Positions 51,000 to 59,605 of a stretch of 64,000 nt of DNA are shown one piece after another. Position 1 is the first letter of the stretch. Each line of letters opens with the position of its first letter. The notes under the pieces were generated by a model that was not told the DNA's origin, made no database searches, and saw only the letters and a program-made list of their open reading frames with translations. A program made the position numbers and the translations under genes. Location: contig NZ_JAHKKG010000015.1 in NCBI RefSeq assembly GCF_018829635.1, positions 124,001 through 188,000 of the forward strand. Reading direction: 5' to 3'. The stretch comes from Paractinoplanes bogorensis. GTDB taxonomy: Bacteria; Actinomycetota; Actinomycetes; Mycobacteriales; Micromonosporaceae.

Positions 51000-51978
51000 G
51001 CCGGTTCTGCTCGATGTGGTCCACCTCGGGATGGGCGGCCAGGTCGATCGCCTGAGCCTCGGACATGTCGACTCCGAACACGGGCATCTGACTGAGGACC
51101 GTGGTGACCGTGCCGCCGTGCTGGGCGATCAGCGCATGAACGAACGGCTCGACGTGCTCCTGCGCGACGACGTTCTCCCGCAGGCTCACGATGTACGAGT
51201 CCGGCACGGCCTCGGGCACCCCCGCGGCGAGGATCACCTCGGCGGCCCGCCGGGGGCTGTGCGGCGTGAAGGCGACGATCTCGCTCAGCGGCCCCTCGGC
51301 GTCGCCGGCCAGGGTGGCGACCCGGAACTCGTAACGATGGCCCGGGATGAGCTGCCGAACCCGCACCCCGGGCAGCCTCGGAGCGACCGGCAGCCGGGCG
51401 AAGTGGGTCTGCCCACCGGTCACATCCCGCTGGTAGATCCGGTAGCCGGTGCCCTCGACCATGTGCCAGTCCAGGTAGGCGTATTCGTCGTCGGTGACCG
51501 CGGACAGGCCGGGCGGCGCGGGCGGTGTGGTCGACCGGGGCCAGAACGGCCAGCCGGCCGTGGTGTGGGCCGGGTTGGTGATGACGAGCCGGCCGTTGTC
51601 CTCGTGGACGGCCAGGGCGTCGGGCACAGTGCCGTGGTGGTGCGGTCCGTCGAAGGGGCCGGTCGGTGACAGCGCCGTGTAGGCGACCAGCTGCGAGTCG
51701 GACGACAGGTTGTGTTCGCGCGTGAAGAGGACGTACAGGGGCGGGAGCCTGAGCACCGCGAAGGTGGCCCCGACGCCGCTGAGGAGCCGCTTCGAGGCAG
51801 CGGGATCGGCTGACCACGTGGCGCCGGTCCAGTAGCGCCACTCGTCGTCACGCACGCGGGCCACATGCGCGAACGTCATCCGGCCGGGGGCGCGCTCGGT
51901 GCCGTAGACGTAGGTGTGGTCGCCGTCGGCCAGCCGCGCCGACTCCCACGTCACGACCGGGACGGGATCGATGGACAT
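50983..51978 (-). CDS. Chimeric protein: partial beta-propeller, FnIII-like and inhibitor-I9-like domains
   Basis: 331 residues from MSIDPVPVVTWESARLADGD. Residues ~10-150 resemble two to three blades of a glycosidase-type propeller (VLRLPPLYVLFTREHNLSSD, LVAYTALSPTGPF), fewer than a complete propeller needs. ~160-245 is FnIII-like (VRQLIPGHRYEFRVATLAGD). ~265-331 matches subtilisin-propeptide/I9 (DSYIVSLRENVVAQEHVEPF, ending VDHIEQNRLMSLD). There is no signal peptide, although all three modules are normally extracellular. It may be a truncated remnant or a cytoplasmic protease inhibitor. Confidence is moderate for FnIII and I9, low for the propeller. Confidence 0.55.
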   Translation of the reverse strand: MSIDPVPVVTWESARLADGDHTYVYGTERAPGRMTFAHVARVRDDEWRYWTGATWSADPAASKRLLSGVGATFAVLRLPPLYVLFTREHNLSSDSQLVAYTALSPTGPFDGPHHHGTVPDALAVHEDNGRLVITNPAHTTAGWPFWPRSTTPPAPPGLSAVTDDEYAYLDWHMVEGTGYRIYQRDVTGGQTHFARLPVAPRLPGVRVRQLIPGHRYEFRVATLAGDAEGPLSEIVAFTPHSPRRAAEVILAAGVPEAVPDSYIVSLRENVVAQEHVEPFVHALIAQHGGTVTTVLSQMPVFGVDMSEAQAIDLAAHPEVDHIEQNRLMSLD

Positions 51979-52119
51979 GCGCAAATCTTTCCATCGGCTT
52001 TTGTGCGAGCTGCCACGCGTACGGAATCGTGGGTCGGTTTGGCCTCCGCGAAATCTTGCGACACGAGCCGTTGACTTATCAGTGATGTATCTGAAACCTT
52101 GAATCCCTGCTCACGAAAA

Positions 52120-52135
52120 AACTTGGCAACAAGTT
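52120..52135. promoter_or_regulatory. Candidate operator upstream of the GH87-like gene
   Basis: Perfect inverted repeat AACTTG-GCAA-CAAGTT in an AT-rich stretch about 90 bases before the start. TTGACT at 52071-52076 could be a -35 element, but no good -10 follows. The palindrome is the size used by LacI-type sugar repressors, an inference. Confidence 0.4.
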
Positions 52136-52223
52136 GAAAATTTGTGGCAGACATCCCCCGTCCCCCCGTGATCGCCGAGCCCCCGAACCTCGGCGACCAC
52201 GCGCGCACACCGAAGAGGGATTC

Positions 52224-55200
52224 ATGAGAGGACGAAGACTCGTCACCGGCATCCTGGCGACCGCCCTGGTCACCGCCGGGATTTCCGCTACCCCCGCACA
52301 CGCCGCCGGCGGCCCCAACCTGGCTCAGGGCAAGGCCGCCACGGCGAGCGGTATCAACGGCCCGTACGGGGCCGGCAACGTCACCGACGGCAACGCCAGT
52401 TCCTACTGGGAGAGCCCGAACAACTCCTTCCCGCAGTGGGTCCAGGTCGACCTCGGCAGCGCCGTGGCCGTCGACCAGGTCAAGCTCAAGCTGCCGCCGC
52501 CGGCCGACTGGGCCACCCGCACACAGACGCTCAGCGTGCTCGGCAGCACCAACAACTCGAGCTGGAGCACGCTGTCGGCGAGCGCCGGCCGCACCTTCAA
52601 CCCGGGCAGCGGCAACACGGTCACCATCGACTTCACCGCGGCCACCGTCCGGTACGTCCGCGTCAACATCACCGGCAACACCGGCTGGCCGGCCGGTCAG
52701 CTGTCCGAGCTCGAGGTCTACGGGGTCGCGGGCACGAACCCCGACCCCGACCCGGACCCGGATCCGCCGACCGGCACCAACCTGGCCGCGGGCAAGACGA
52801 TGGAGGCGTCGAACAACGTCTTCAACTTCGTCGCGGCCAACGCCAACGACAACAACCGGGCGACCTACTGGGAGTCCAACGGTTTCCCGGCCACGCTGAC
52901 GGCCAAGCTCGGCTCCGACGCGAACGTCACCGGCGTCGTCGTGCAGCTCAACCCGGACTCCGCCTGGGGTCCGCGCACGCAGAGCATCCAGGTGCTCGGC
53001 CGGGCGCAGGGCGCGTCGGCGTTCACCTCGCTCAAGGCGCGGGCCGACTACGCGTTCGGCTCCGGCAACTCGGTGACGATCCCGGTCACCGGCAAGGTCG
53101 CCGACCTGCAGCTGCAGTTCTTCAGCAACACCGGCGCGCCCGGCGGGCAGGTCGCGGAGCTGCAGGTGCTCGGCTCGTGGGCCCCGGCCGCCGACCTCGT
53201 GGTCAGCGGTCTGTCATGGACCCCGGCCACACCGGACGAGACCTCCACGATCAACATCGCCGCCACCGTACGCAACGCGGGGTCGGTCGCCTCGACCGCG
53301 ACCACCGTCGACGTGCGGCTGGCCGGCAACACGGTCGGCAGCGCGAACGTCGGCGCCCTCGCGGCCGGTGCCTCGACGACCGTGACGGTCAACGCGGGTC
53401 GTCGCGGGCAGGGAAGCTACCAGGTGTCCGCGGTCGTCGACCCGGCCAACACCGTGCCCGAGACGGACAACTCCAACAACACCTACACGTCGCCGACGGC
53501 GCTCGTCGTCGCCCAGGCGCCCGGTCCTGACCTGCAGGTCCTGAGCGTCACGCCGAACCCGGCCAACCCGGCGGTCGGCTCGTCGGTCACCTTCGCCGTC
53601 GCGGTCAACAACCGCGGCACCAGCGCGGCCGCCGCCACCGTGACCCGGGTGGTCGCGGGCAGCACGACGCTCAACGCGAACACCGGAACGATCGCAGCCG
53701 GTGCCACCGTCACGGTCAACGTCGGTCCCTGGACGGCGACCAGCGGTGGCGCGACGATCACGGCCACGGCCGACGCGACCAACGTCGTCGCCGAGACCAA
53801 CGAGAACAACAATTCCCGTACGCAATCCATCGTCGTCGGACGCGGTGCCGCCACCCCGTACGTGTCGTACGAGGCCGAAGCCGCCCGTTATCAGGGCACC
53901 CTGGTCGAGGCGGACGCGCTGCGCACCTTCGGGCACACCAACTTCGGCACCGAGTCGTCGGGCCGCAAGTCGGTGCGGCTGAACAGCACCGGCCAGTTCG
54001 TCGAGTTCACCTCGGTCAACCAGGCCAACTCGATCGTCGTCCGCAACTCGATCCCGGACGCCCCGGGCGGCGGCGGGCAGAACGCGACGATCAGCCTGTA
54101 CGCGAACGACCAGTTCGTGCAGAAGCTGACGCTCTCGTCGCGCAACAGCTGGCTGTACGGCACGACCGACGACACCGAGTCGCTGTCCAACACGCCGTCG
54201 GCCGACGCACGCCGGCTCTTCGACGAGTCGCACGCGCTGCTGTCCACGTCGTACCCGGTCGGCACCCGCTTCAAGTTGCAGCGGGACTCGGGCGACTCGG
54301 CGTCGTTCTACATCATCGACATGATCGACCTCGAGCAGGTGGCCCCGGCGCTCTCGCAGCCGGCCGGCTGTGTGTCGATCACGACCTACGGCGCGGTGCC
54401 GAACGACGGCATCGACGACACGGCCGCCATCCAGCGCGCGGTCACCGACGACGAGAACGGCGTGATCCCGTGTGTCTGGATCCCGGCCGGTCAGTGGCGC
54501 CAGGAGCAGAAGATCCTGTCGCCCGACCCCACCCGCGGCCAGTGGAACCAGAAGGGCATCCGGAACGTGGTCATCCGCGGCGCCGGCATGTGGCACACGC
54601 AGCTCTACACGAACACCGAGCCGCAGAACGTGGTCGGCAACATCAACCACCCGCACGAGGGCAACGTCGGCTTCGACATCGACGACAACACGCAGATCTC
54701 CGACCTGGCGATCTTCGGCATGACGACCAACCGGGCCAACCGCGGCCACGGCATCAACGGCCGCCTCGGCAAGAACACGAAGATCAGCAACGTGTGGATC
54801 GAGCACGTCAACGTCGGCGCGTGGGTCGGCCGCGACTACTCGGACACGCCCGCCTACTGGAACCCGGGCGACGGGCTCGAGTTCAGCGGCATGCGCATCC
54901 GGGACACGTACGCGGACGGCATCAACTTCTCGAACGGCACGCGCAATTCCCGGGTGTTCAATTCTTCCTTCCGTACGACGGGTGACGACTCACTCGCCGT
55001 CTGGGCGAACCCGCGGGTCAAGGACACGACGGCGGACTCGGCCAACAACAACCACTTCGTCAACAACACGGTGCAGTTGCCGTGGCGGGCGAACGGCATC
55101 GCCATCTACGGCGGGTCGAACAACTCGGCCGAGAACAACCTCATCTACGACACGATGAACTACCCCGGCATCATGCTGGCCACCGACCACGATCCGCTGC

Positions 55201-55571
55201 CCTTCGGCGGGACCACGTTGCTGGCCAACAACGGCCTCTACCGGGCCGGCGGCGTCTTCTGGAACGAGGACCAGGAGTTCGGCGCGATCACCCTGTTCCC
55301 GTCGAGCAAGCCGATCACCGGCGTCACCATCCGGGACACCGAGATCGTCGATTCCACGTACGACGGAATCCAGTTCAAGACCGGCGGCGGTGAGATGCCC
55401 AACGTCGCCGTCACCAACGTCCGCATCGACAAGTCCAACAACGGCGCCGGAATCCTGGCGATGAGCGGAGCCCGCGGCAACGCGGTCCTCAGCAACGTCA
55501 CCATCACCAACTCCGCCGACGGCAACATCGTCACCCAGCCCGGCTCCCAGTTCGTCATCACGGGCAGCTGA
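52224..55571 (+). CDS. Secreted multidomain GH87-like alpha-1,3-glucanase
   Basis: 1115 residues. Signal peptide MRGRRLVTGILATALVTAGI, cleavage at AHA. Discoidin/F5-8-type domains at ~32-180 (NLAQGKAATASGINGPYGAG) and ~190-315, joined by a (DP)n linker. CARDB-type beta-sandwiches at ~318-430 and ~435-545. A CBM6/35-like domain at ~545-710 (YVSYEAEAARYQGTLVEADA). A right-handed beta-helix at ~715-1115 has DTYADGINFSNGTRNSRVFN and SFRTTGDDSLAVWANPR, with acidic pairs placed as in GH87 mycodextranases. It probably degrades fungal alpha-1,3-glucan. ATG 52224 follows AGAGGG. Confidence 0.8.
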   Translation: MRGRRLVTGILATALVTAGISATPAHAAGGPNLAQGKAATASGINGPYGAGNVTDGNASSYWESPNNSFPQWVQVDLGSAVAVDQVKLKLPPPADWATRTQTLSVLGSTNNSSWSTLSASAGRTFNPGSGNTVTIDFTAATVRYVRVNITGNTGWPAGQLSELEVYGVAGTNPDPDPDPDPPTGTNLAAGKTMEASNNVFNFVAANANDNNRATYWESNGFPATLTAKLGSDANVTGVVVQLNPDSAWGPRTQSIQVLGRAQGASAFTSLKARADYAFGSGNSVTIPVTGKVADLQLQFFSNTGAPGGQVAELQVLGSWAPAADLVVSGLSWTPATPDETSTINIAATVRNAGSVASTATTVDVRLAGNTVGSANVGALAAGASTTVTVNAGRRGQGSYQVSAVVDPANTVPETDNSNNTYTSPTALVVAQAPGPDLQVLSVTPNPANPAVGSSVTFAVAVNNRGTSAAAATVTRVVAGSTTLNANTGTIAAGATVTVNVGPWTATSGGATITATADATNVVAETNENNNSRTQSIVVGRGAATPYVSYEAEAARYQGTLVEADALRTFGHTNFGTESSGRKSVRLNSTGQFVEFTSVNQANSIVVRNSIPDAPGGGGQNATISLYANDQFVQKLTLSSRNSWLYGTTDDTESLSNTPSADARRLFDESHALLSTSYPVGTRFKLQRDSGDSASFYIIDMIDLEQVAPALSQPAGCVSITTYGAVPNDGIDDTAAIQRAVTDDENGVIPCVWIPAGQWRQEQKILSPDPTRGQWNQKGIRNVVIRGAGMWHTQLYTNTEPQNVVGNINHPHEGNVGFDIDDNTQISDLAIFGMTTNRANRGHGINGRLGKNTKISNVWIEHVNVGAWVGRDYSDTPAYWNPGDGLEFSGMRIRDTYADGINFSNGTRNSRVFNSSFRTTGDDSLAVWANPRVKDTTADSANNNHFVNNTVQLPWRANGIAIYGGSNNSAENNLIYDTMNYPGIMLATDHDPLPFGGTTLLANNGLYRAGGVFWNEDQEFGAITLFPSSKPITGVTIRDTEIVDSTYDGIQFKTGGGEMPNVAVTNVRIDKSNNGAGILAMSGARGNAVLSNVTITNSADGNIVTQPGSQFVITGS

Positions 55572-55581
55572 CAAACACGGT

Positions 55582-55611
55582 CCCGGCGGTGCGCTCACAC
55601 GCACCGCCGGG
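55582..55611 (+). terminator. Hairpin terminator of the GH87-like gene
   Basis: CCCGGCGGTGCG and its complement with loop CTCACA, starting 11 bases after the stop codon. Confidence 0.78.
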
Positions 55612-55622
55612 ATCCTTGGCGT

Positions 55623-56297
55623 ATGACTCTCGACCATCTGGCTCTGCTGCACGACGAGCTCGCCGCTTTCCAGGACTGCCTGACCGGCGACCTGTCCGCC
55701 CCCGTCGAGCACTGCGGCGACTGGACCCTGCACGACCTGGTCGTCCACCTGGGCCAGGAGAACCTGTGGGCGGCCGCCGCGGTCCGCGAGCTGCGGGGCG
55801 ACTACGTCGCGGAGCCGCCCCCGGCCGACGTCGTGCCGTGGTTCGCCGACACGGCCCGCACCCTGACGGACACGCTCGCGGTGGACCCGGCGACCGAGGC
55901 GTGGACATTCTTCCCGCCGCACACGGTCGGTTTCTGGCGACGCCGCCGCTGCCTCGAAACGCTCGTGCACCGTTGGGACGCCGAGCAGGCCGCGGGCCGG
56001 CCGAGCACGCTGAACCCCGCGTTGTGCGGCGACGGCATAGCCGAAGTCATCGACGGTTTCGTGCCACGGCAGATCCGCCTCGGGCGCATGGACCCGCTCC
56101 AGGCCGCGATCCGGCTGAACGCCACCGACCTGCCGGCATCCTGGCAACTCGGGCCGGGCGTCCCGGTCGCCGAGCTGTCCGGAACCGCCGCCGACCTGCT
56201 GCTCATGCTGTGGGGCCGCCTTCCCGCACCATGGCAAACCCTGACCGGCAACGAGACAGCCGCCCGCGACATCCTGCGCGGCCCTCTAGTCCCCTGA
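55623..56297 (+). CDS. Mycothiol-dependent maleylpyruvate isomerase-family protein
   Basis: 224 residues. It is a DinB-like four-helix protein: LALLHDELAAFQDCL, WTLHDLVVHLGQENLWAAAA (first metal His region), LETLVHRWDAEQAAG (second metal His and Asp) and a C-terminal SCP2-like part with SGTAADLLLMLWGRLP. These proteins use mycothiol, which supports an actinobacterial host. The substrate is unknown. Start ATG 55623 lies just after the preceding terminator. Confidence 0.88.
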   Translation: MTLDHLALLHDELAAFQDCLTGDLSAPVEHCGDWTLHDLVVHLGQENLWAAAAVRELRGDYVAEPPPADVVPWFADTARTLTDTLAVDPATEAWTFFPPHTVGFWRRRRCLETLVHRWDAEQAAGRPSTLNPALCGDGIAEVIDGFVPRQIRLGRMDPLQAAIRLNATDLPASWQLGPGVPVAELSGTAADLLLMLWGRLPAPWQTLTGNETAARDILRGPLVP

Positions 56298-56410
56298 TAA
56301 TCTGGCACAAGTCATCCTGACTCTTGACTAGTTATCACGCAATGCGCAAAACTGTCCTCCCCGCCGACACGAGGCGTGGAGGAGGAACGACTGCCTACCG
56401 ATGGAGAGGC

Positions 56411-56662
56411 ATGAACAACGTTCTCGAGCAGTCGGAAGCGGGCCGCGAGATCGCCCGCAAGAACCGCGAGCAGGGCCTCGAACAAGGTCTCGAACAAGGC
56501 CTCGAACTAGGCAGCGCCAAGACGATGCGAGCACTCCTACGAGCAAAATACGGCGACATCGAGGACCTGGAAGCACTCGCCCGGAAACTGGTCGGGCACG
56601 ACCCCGACGGCAACATCGCACGCATCGTCGCCGGGGCGACGCTCGCAGAGTTGCGGTCCTGA
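56411..56662 (+). pseudogene. C-terminal fragment of an Rpn-type (PD-(D/E)XK transposase-like) nuclease
   Basis: About 83 residues: MNNVLEQSEAGREIARKNRE, then QGLEQGLEQGLELG and a helical tail AKTMRALLRAKYGDIEDLEA. The charged QGLE repeat followed by a short helical domain is the usual C-terminus of Rpn/DUF-type recombination-promoting nucleases. Their ~200-residue nuclease domain is absent here, and the sequence upstream to 56298 contains none of it. This suggests a decayed remnant; a genuine small protein cannot be excluded. Confidence 0.45.
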
Positions 56663-56703
56663 ACGGCGGTCGGGCCGCGGCGGGCGGGGATACTTGGCCG
56701 GTG

Positions 56704-56991
56704 ATGCAGTCTGAGGCGCAGCCGATTGCTGGTGTTCGCGTGGGCATGACCGTGGCCGACCCCGCCGGCGCTGAGGTCGGCACGGTCAGCGCGGTGCAAC
56801 AGCCGGGCACCCACGTACGCCCCGAGGCGGATGCCGACGTCGAGGCGCTCATGGTGGCCGGCTATCTGCGCATCGACGGCACCGGGCTGTTCTCGCACGA
56901 CGTCTATGCGAGTGGCGACCAGATCGTCGAGGCGCTCGAGGGCACCGTCGTGCTGAGCGTGACCCGCGACCAACTCACCCGAGCGACCTGA
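56704..56991 (+). CDS. PRC-barrel-like / DUF2171-type small protein
   Basis: 95 residues. GVRVGMTVADPAGAEVGTVS is the opening beta-hairpin of PRC-barrel/DUF2171 proteins; GYLRIDGTGLFSHDVYASGD and VVLSVTRDQLTRAT complete a small barrel. ATG 56704 or GTG 56701 is the start. Function unknown. It resembles the small protein at 12000 in fold rather than in detail. Confidence 0.65.
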   Translation: MQSEAQPIAGVRVGMTVADPAGAEVGTVSAVQQPGTHVRPEADADVEALMVAGYLRIDGTGLFSHDVYASGDQIVEALEGTVVLSVTRDQLTRAT

Positions 56992-57039
56992 CCGGCACGC
57001 GGCCGGACAGGGGCACCCCACATGACATATCGTGCCTGA

Positions 57040-57909
57040 GTGGTTGCATCAGGTAACGGGGGAACGCTTCGCCGGTGGCATTTGGTGGTCCTGGCCAGTC
57101 TGGCGGTGTTCGCGCTGGCCTGTGAGGGTGCGGACGGCACCGGCGCCGCGAATCCGGATTCGACAGGCAAGCCGGCCAAGGGCTACCCGTCCTCGATGGC
57201 CGCTCTCGGCGACTCGATCACGGCCGGGTTCGGGAGTTGCGGAGCTTTCCTGGTGTGCGGCCGCAACTCGTGGGCCACCGGCACGGCCGACGCCGTGGAC
57301 AGTCACTACGCGCGCATCCTGGCCAAGAACCCGCGCATCAAGGGCAACGCGCACAACTACGCGCGACCGGGCGCGGAGGCCCGCGATCTGGCCGGTCAGG
57401 CCGCGCAGGCGGTCGACGCGAAGGCCCAGTACGTGACCATCCTGATCGGAGCCAACGACGCCTGCGCCGCAACGACGGCCGGCATGACGTCGGTGGCCGG
57501 CTTCCGGGGCAGCATCGACCGGGGACTCGCCCGGCTCAAGAAGGGCCTGCCCAAGGCCAACATCGTGGTCGCCAGTGTCCCCGACCTCTACCGCCTCTGG
57601 CAGCAGGGCCACGACAATCCTCGCGCCGTACGGGCGTGGCAGCGCTTCAAGACCTGCCCGTCGATGCTGGCCGACCCGGCCGCGACCACCGAGGCGGCCG
57701 AAGCGCGACGCCGGCAGGTGCGGGACCGGATCAAGGACTACAACGACGAACTGCGGCAGGCGTGCGACGCGTACGGAAAACGCTGCCGCTGGGACGACGA
57801 CGTGTTCGAGGCGGGCTTCAGTCTCGACCTGGTCAACCAGGTCGACTACTTCCATCCGAACGCCGAGGGTCAGGCCGAGCTGGCCGACGCCACGTATTCC
57901 TTCAAATAG
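57040..57909 (+). CDS. SGNH-hydrolase lipoprotein
   Basis: 289 residues. A signal peptide ends LAVFALACEG, a lipobox-type sequence placing a lipid at Cys28. The SGNH blocks are GDSITAGFGS (Ser), Gly in NYARPGAEARD, Asn in ILIGANDACA, and DYFHPNAEGQ (Asp/His). Four extra Cys (CGAFLVC, CAATT, CPSML) suggest disulfides, as in secreted Streptomyces lipases of this class. It probably hydrolyses an ester on the cell surface. Start is GTG 57040. Confidence 0.85.
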   Translation: MVASGNGGTLRRWHLVVLASLAVFALACEGADGTGAANPDSTGKPAKGYPSSMAALGDSITAGFGSCGAFLVCGRNSWATGTADAVDSHYARILAKNPRIKGNAHNYARPGAEARDLAGQAAQAVDAKAQYVTILIGANDACAATTAGMTSVAGFRGSIDRGLARLKKGLPKANIVVASVPDLYRLWQQGHDNPRAVRAWQRFKTCPSMLADPAATTEAAEARRRQVRDRIKDYNDELRQACDAYGKRCRWDDDVFEAGFSLDLVNQVDYFHPNAEGQAELADATYSFK

Positions 57910-57964
57910 GCTGCAACCTTCCCCGACCCCGGCGCCGACATAGAGGCGACAAGGGAGGGATCGG

Positions 57965-58471
57965 ATGCGGGCCGACGAGGACCGGGAGTACGTCGACTAC
58001 GTACGGGTGCGGCTGCCGCGCCTGCACCGGATGGCGTACATGCTGTGCTCGAACGCGCACCAGGCCGACGACATCGTGCAGGCGACGCTCACCGCGCTGT
58101 ATGTGAGCTGGCGCAAGGCGGCCACGGCGGACAACCTCGACGGGTTCGTGCACCGGATCATGGTGCGCCGCTTCCTGGACGAGCGCCGCCGCCGGTGGTC
58201 ACGGGTGCTGCTCGGCGACCACATGCCGGAGACGTCGGCTCCGGGTGCGGACGACGGCTTCTCGGAGCGGGACGCGCTGGTCGCCGCACTGCGGACACTG
58301 CCGAAGGGGCAGCGGGCCGTGGTGGTGCTGCGCTATTTCGGTGACCTGAGCGTCGAGCAGACGGCCGAGGCGCTGGGCTGCTCGACCGGCAACGTCAAGA
58401 GCCAGTGCGCCCGCGGCCTGGCCACCCTCCGCGAAGCGATGATGACGGCCGCCGAAAGGGAGCAGGCATGA
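57965..58471 (+). CDS. SigE-family ECF RNA polymerase sigma factor
   Basis: 168 residues. Region 2: YVRVRLPRLHRMAYMLCSNA and HQADDIVQATLTALYVSWRK. Region 4: LRTLPKGQRAVVVLRYFGDL, then SVEQTAEALGCSTGNVKSQC. This is the SigE-type short ECF family widespread in actinobacteria. ATG 57965 follows GGGAGGGATCGG. Its stop overlaps the start of the next gene (ATGA), making that protein the likely regulator. Confidence 0.93.
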   Translation: MRADEDREYVDYVRVRLPRLHRMAYMLCSNAHQADDIVQATLTALYVSWRKAATADNLDGFVHRIMVRRFLDERRRRWSRVLLGDHMPETSAPGADDGFSERDALVAALRTLPKGQRAVVVLRYFGDLSVEQTAEALGCSTGNVKSQCARGLATLREAMMTAAEREQA

Positions 58472-59595
58472 ACGACGAGCAGGAACTGCGGCAGCGACTC
58501 GAGGCGATCACGCCACCGCCGAGCCGCTGGGAGGCCGAGTCGTTGCTGGAGGCGGGCCGGCGCCAGGTCTTTCGCCGCCGGTCATGGCAGGCGGCGGGTG
58601 GGGTCGCCGTCGCGACCGGTGCCGTGCTGGCGGTGCCGGGCCTGATGCGATCGCCGGAGCCGGTCCCGCTGCCCGCCGCCTCACCGGCTGAGCCGCCTGG
58701 CTGCACTACCCGAGTCCTGGCCACGCCCACGGGCGTGACGGGGGCGAGCGCGGCCGGAGTCGATCCGACCGGCCGGTTCGTGATCGGGCTCTACGCCGAG
58801 GGCCAGGACTTCCACTCGATCCTGTGGACCGACGGCAAGCCGAAGGCGCTGCCCCAGCAGGCCGAGTCGATCGAGGCGACCGCCGTGAACGCCCAGGGCG
58901 TGGTGGCCGGCCTGGCGACCAACGGCGCCGAGCAGTATGCGTTCCGCTACGAGAACGGCAAGTACACCCGCATGCGGACCCCACCCGGCCAGTGGACGGT
59001 CTATCCCGGGCCGGCCATGAACGCGACCGGCGACATCGTGATCAACGCCGAGCCGATCGCCAACATCGAGGGCAAGGACAGCATCGCCCTGCTCTGGAAG
59101 GCGGGCACGACCACCGCGGTCAAGCTCCCCCTACCCCCCGAGGCCAACATCTACGATATTTCCGACACCGGCCCGGTGGTCGGGGCGACATTCAAAAACG
59201 GTCAGGGCGATTTCCCGTACGTGTGGCAGCGCACCGGTTCGGGCAAGCGCCTGACGATTCCGGACGGAACCCGGGCGATCGCGCACGCGATCCGGGGCGA
59301 CTGGGCCGCGGGCGGCATCTGGCCGGCCACCGGGGAAGGGAAGCCGGCCCTGTGGAACCTGCGCACCGGCCAGTTCACTCAGCTTCCGGGCAACGGCCCG
59401 GCCGACGACGTGAACAGCACCGGCGTGGTCGTGGCGGCGGGTCAGGTGATCCGCGACGGCAAGCCGGTGAAGCTCCCCGTCCCCGCGGGCGAGGAGGCGT
59501 CGGCCCGCGCCGTCTCGGACACCGGCCTGGTGGTCGGCCACACTCAGGGCCGGAACGACGACGAGCGGGGCGACCCACGCGTCTGGCAGTGCTGA
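58468..59595 (+). CDS. Membrane-anchored propeller protein, probable partner of the sigma factor
   Basis: 375 residues. A cytosolic N-terminus (MNDEQELRQRLEAITPPPSR, ~42 residues) precedes one membrane helix (AAGGVAVATGAVLAVPGLM). A ~300-residue extracytoplasmic region follows with HAF-type repeats (AVNAQGVVAGLATNGAEQYA, ISDTGPVVGATFKNGQGDFP, VSDTGLVVGHTQGR). There is no HxxxCxxC zinc anti-sigma motif. Position and topology suggest it holds or senses for the SigE-type factor. It converges with the Pro-rich gene ten bases away. Confidence 0.7.
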   Translation: MNDEQELRQRLEAITPPPSRWEAESLLEAGRRQVFRRRSWQAAGGVAVATGAVLAVPGLMRSPEPVPLPAASPAEPPGCTTRVLATPTGVTGASAAGVDPTGRFVIGLYAEGQDFHSILWTDGKPKALPQQAESIEATAVNAQGVVAGLATNGAEQYAFRYENGKYTRMRTPPGQWTVYPGPAMNATGDIVINAEPIANIEGKDSIALLWKAGTTTAVKLPLPPEANIYDISDTGPVVGATFKNGQGDFPYVWQRTGSGKRLTIPDGTRAIAHAIRGDWAAGGIWPATGEGKPALWNLRTGQFTQLPGNGPADDVNSTGVVVAAGQVIRDGKPVKLPVPAGEEASARAVSDTGLVVGHTQGRNDDERGDPRVWQC

Positions 59596-59605
59596 GCAGA
59601 ATCGG

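Noticed and set aside
53214-56237. Leftward frames opposite the GH87-like and isomerase genes
   Set aside because: Shadow frames; the sense strand has signal peptide and domain motifs.
56401-56703. N-terminal extension of the small protein at 56704
   Set aside because: The extension is Arg/Pro-rich, out-of-frame sequence of the Rpn-like fragment; the fold starts at 56704.
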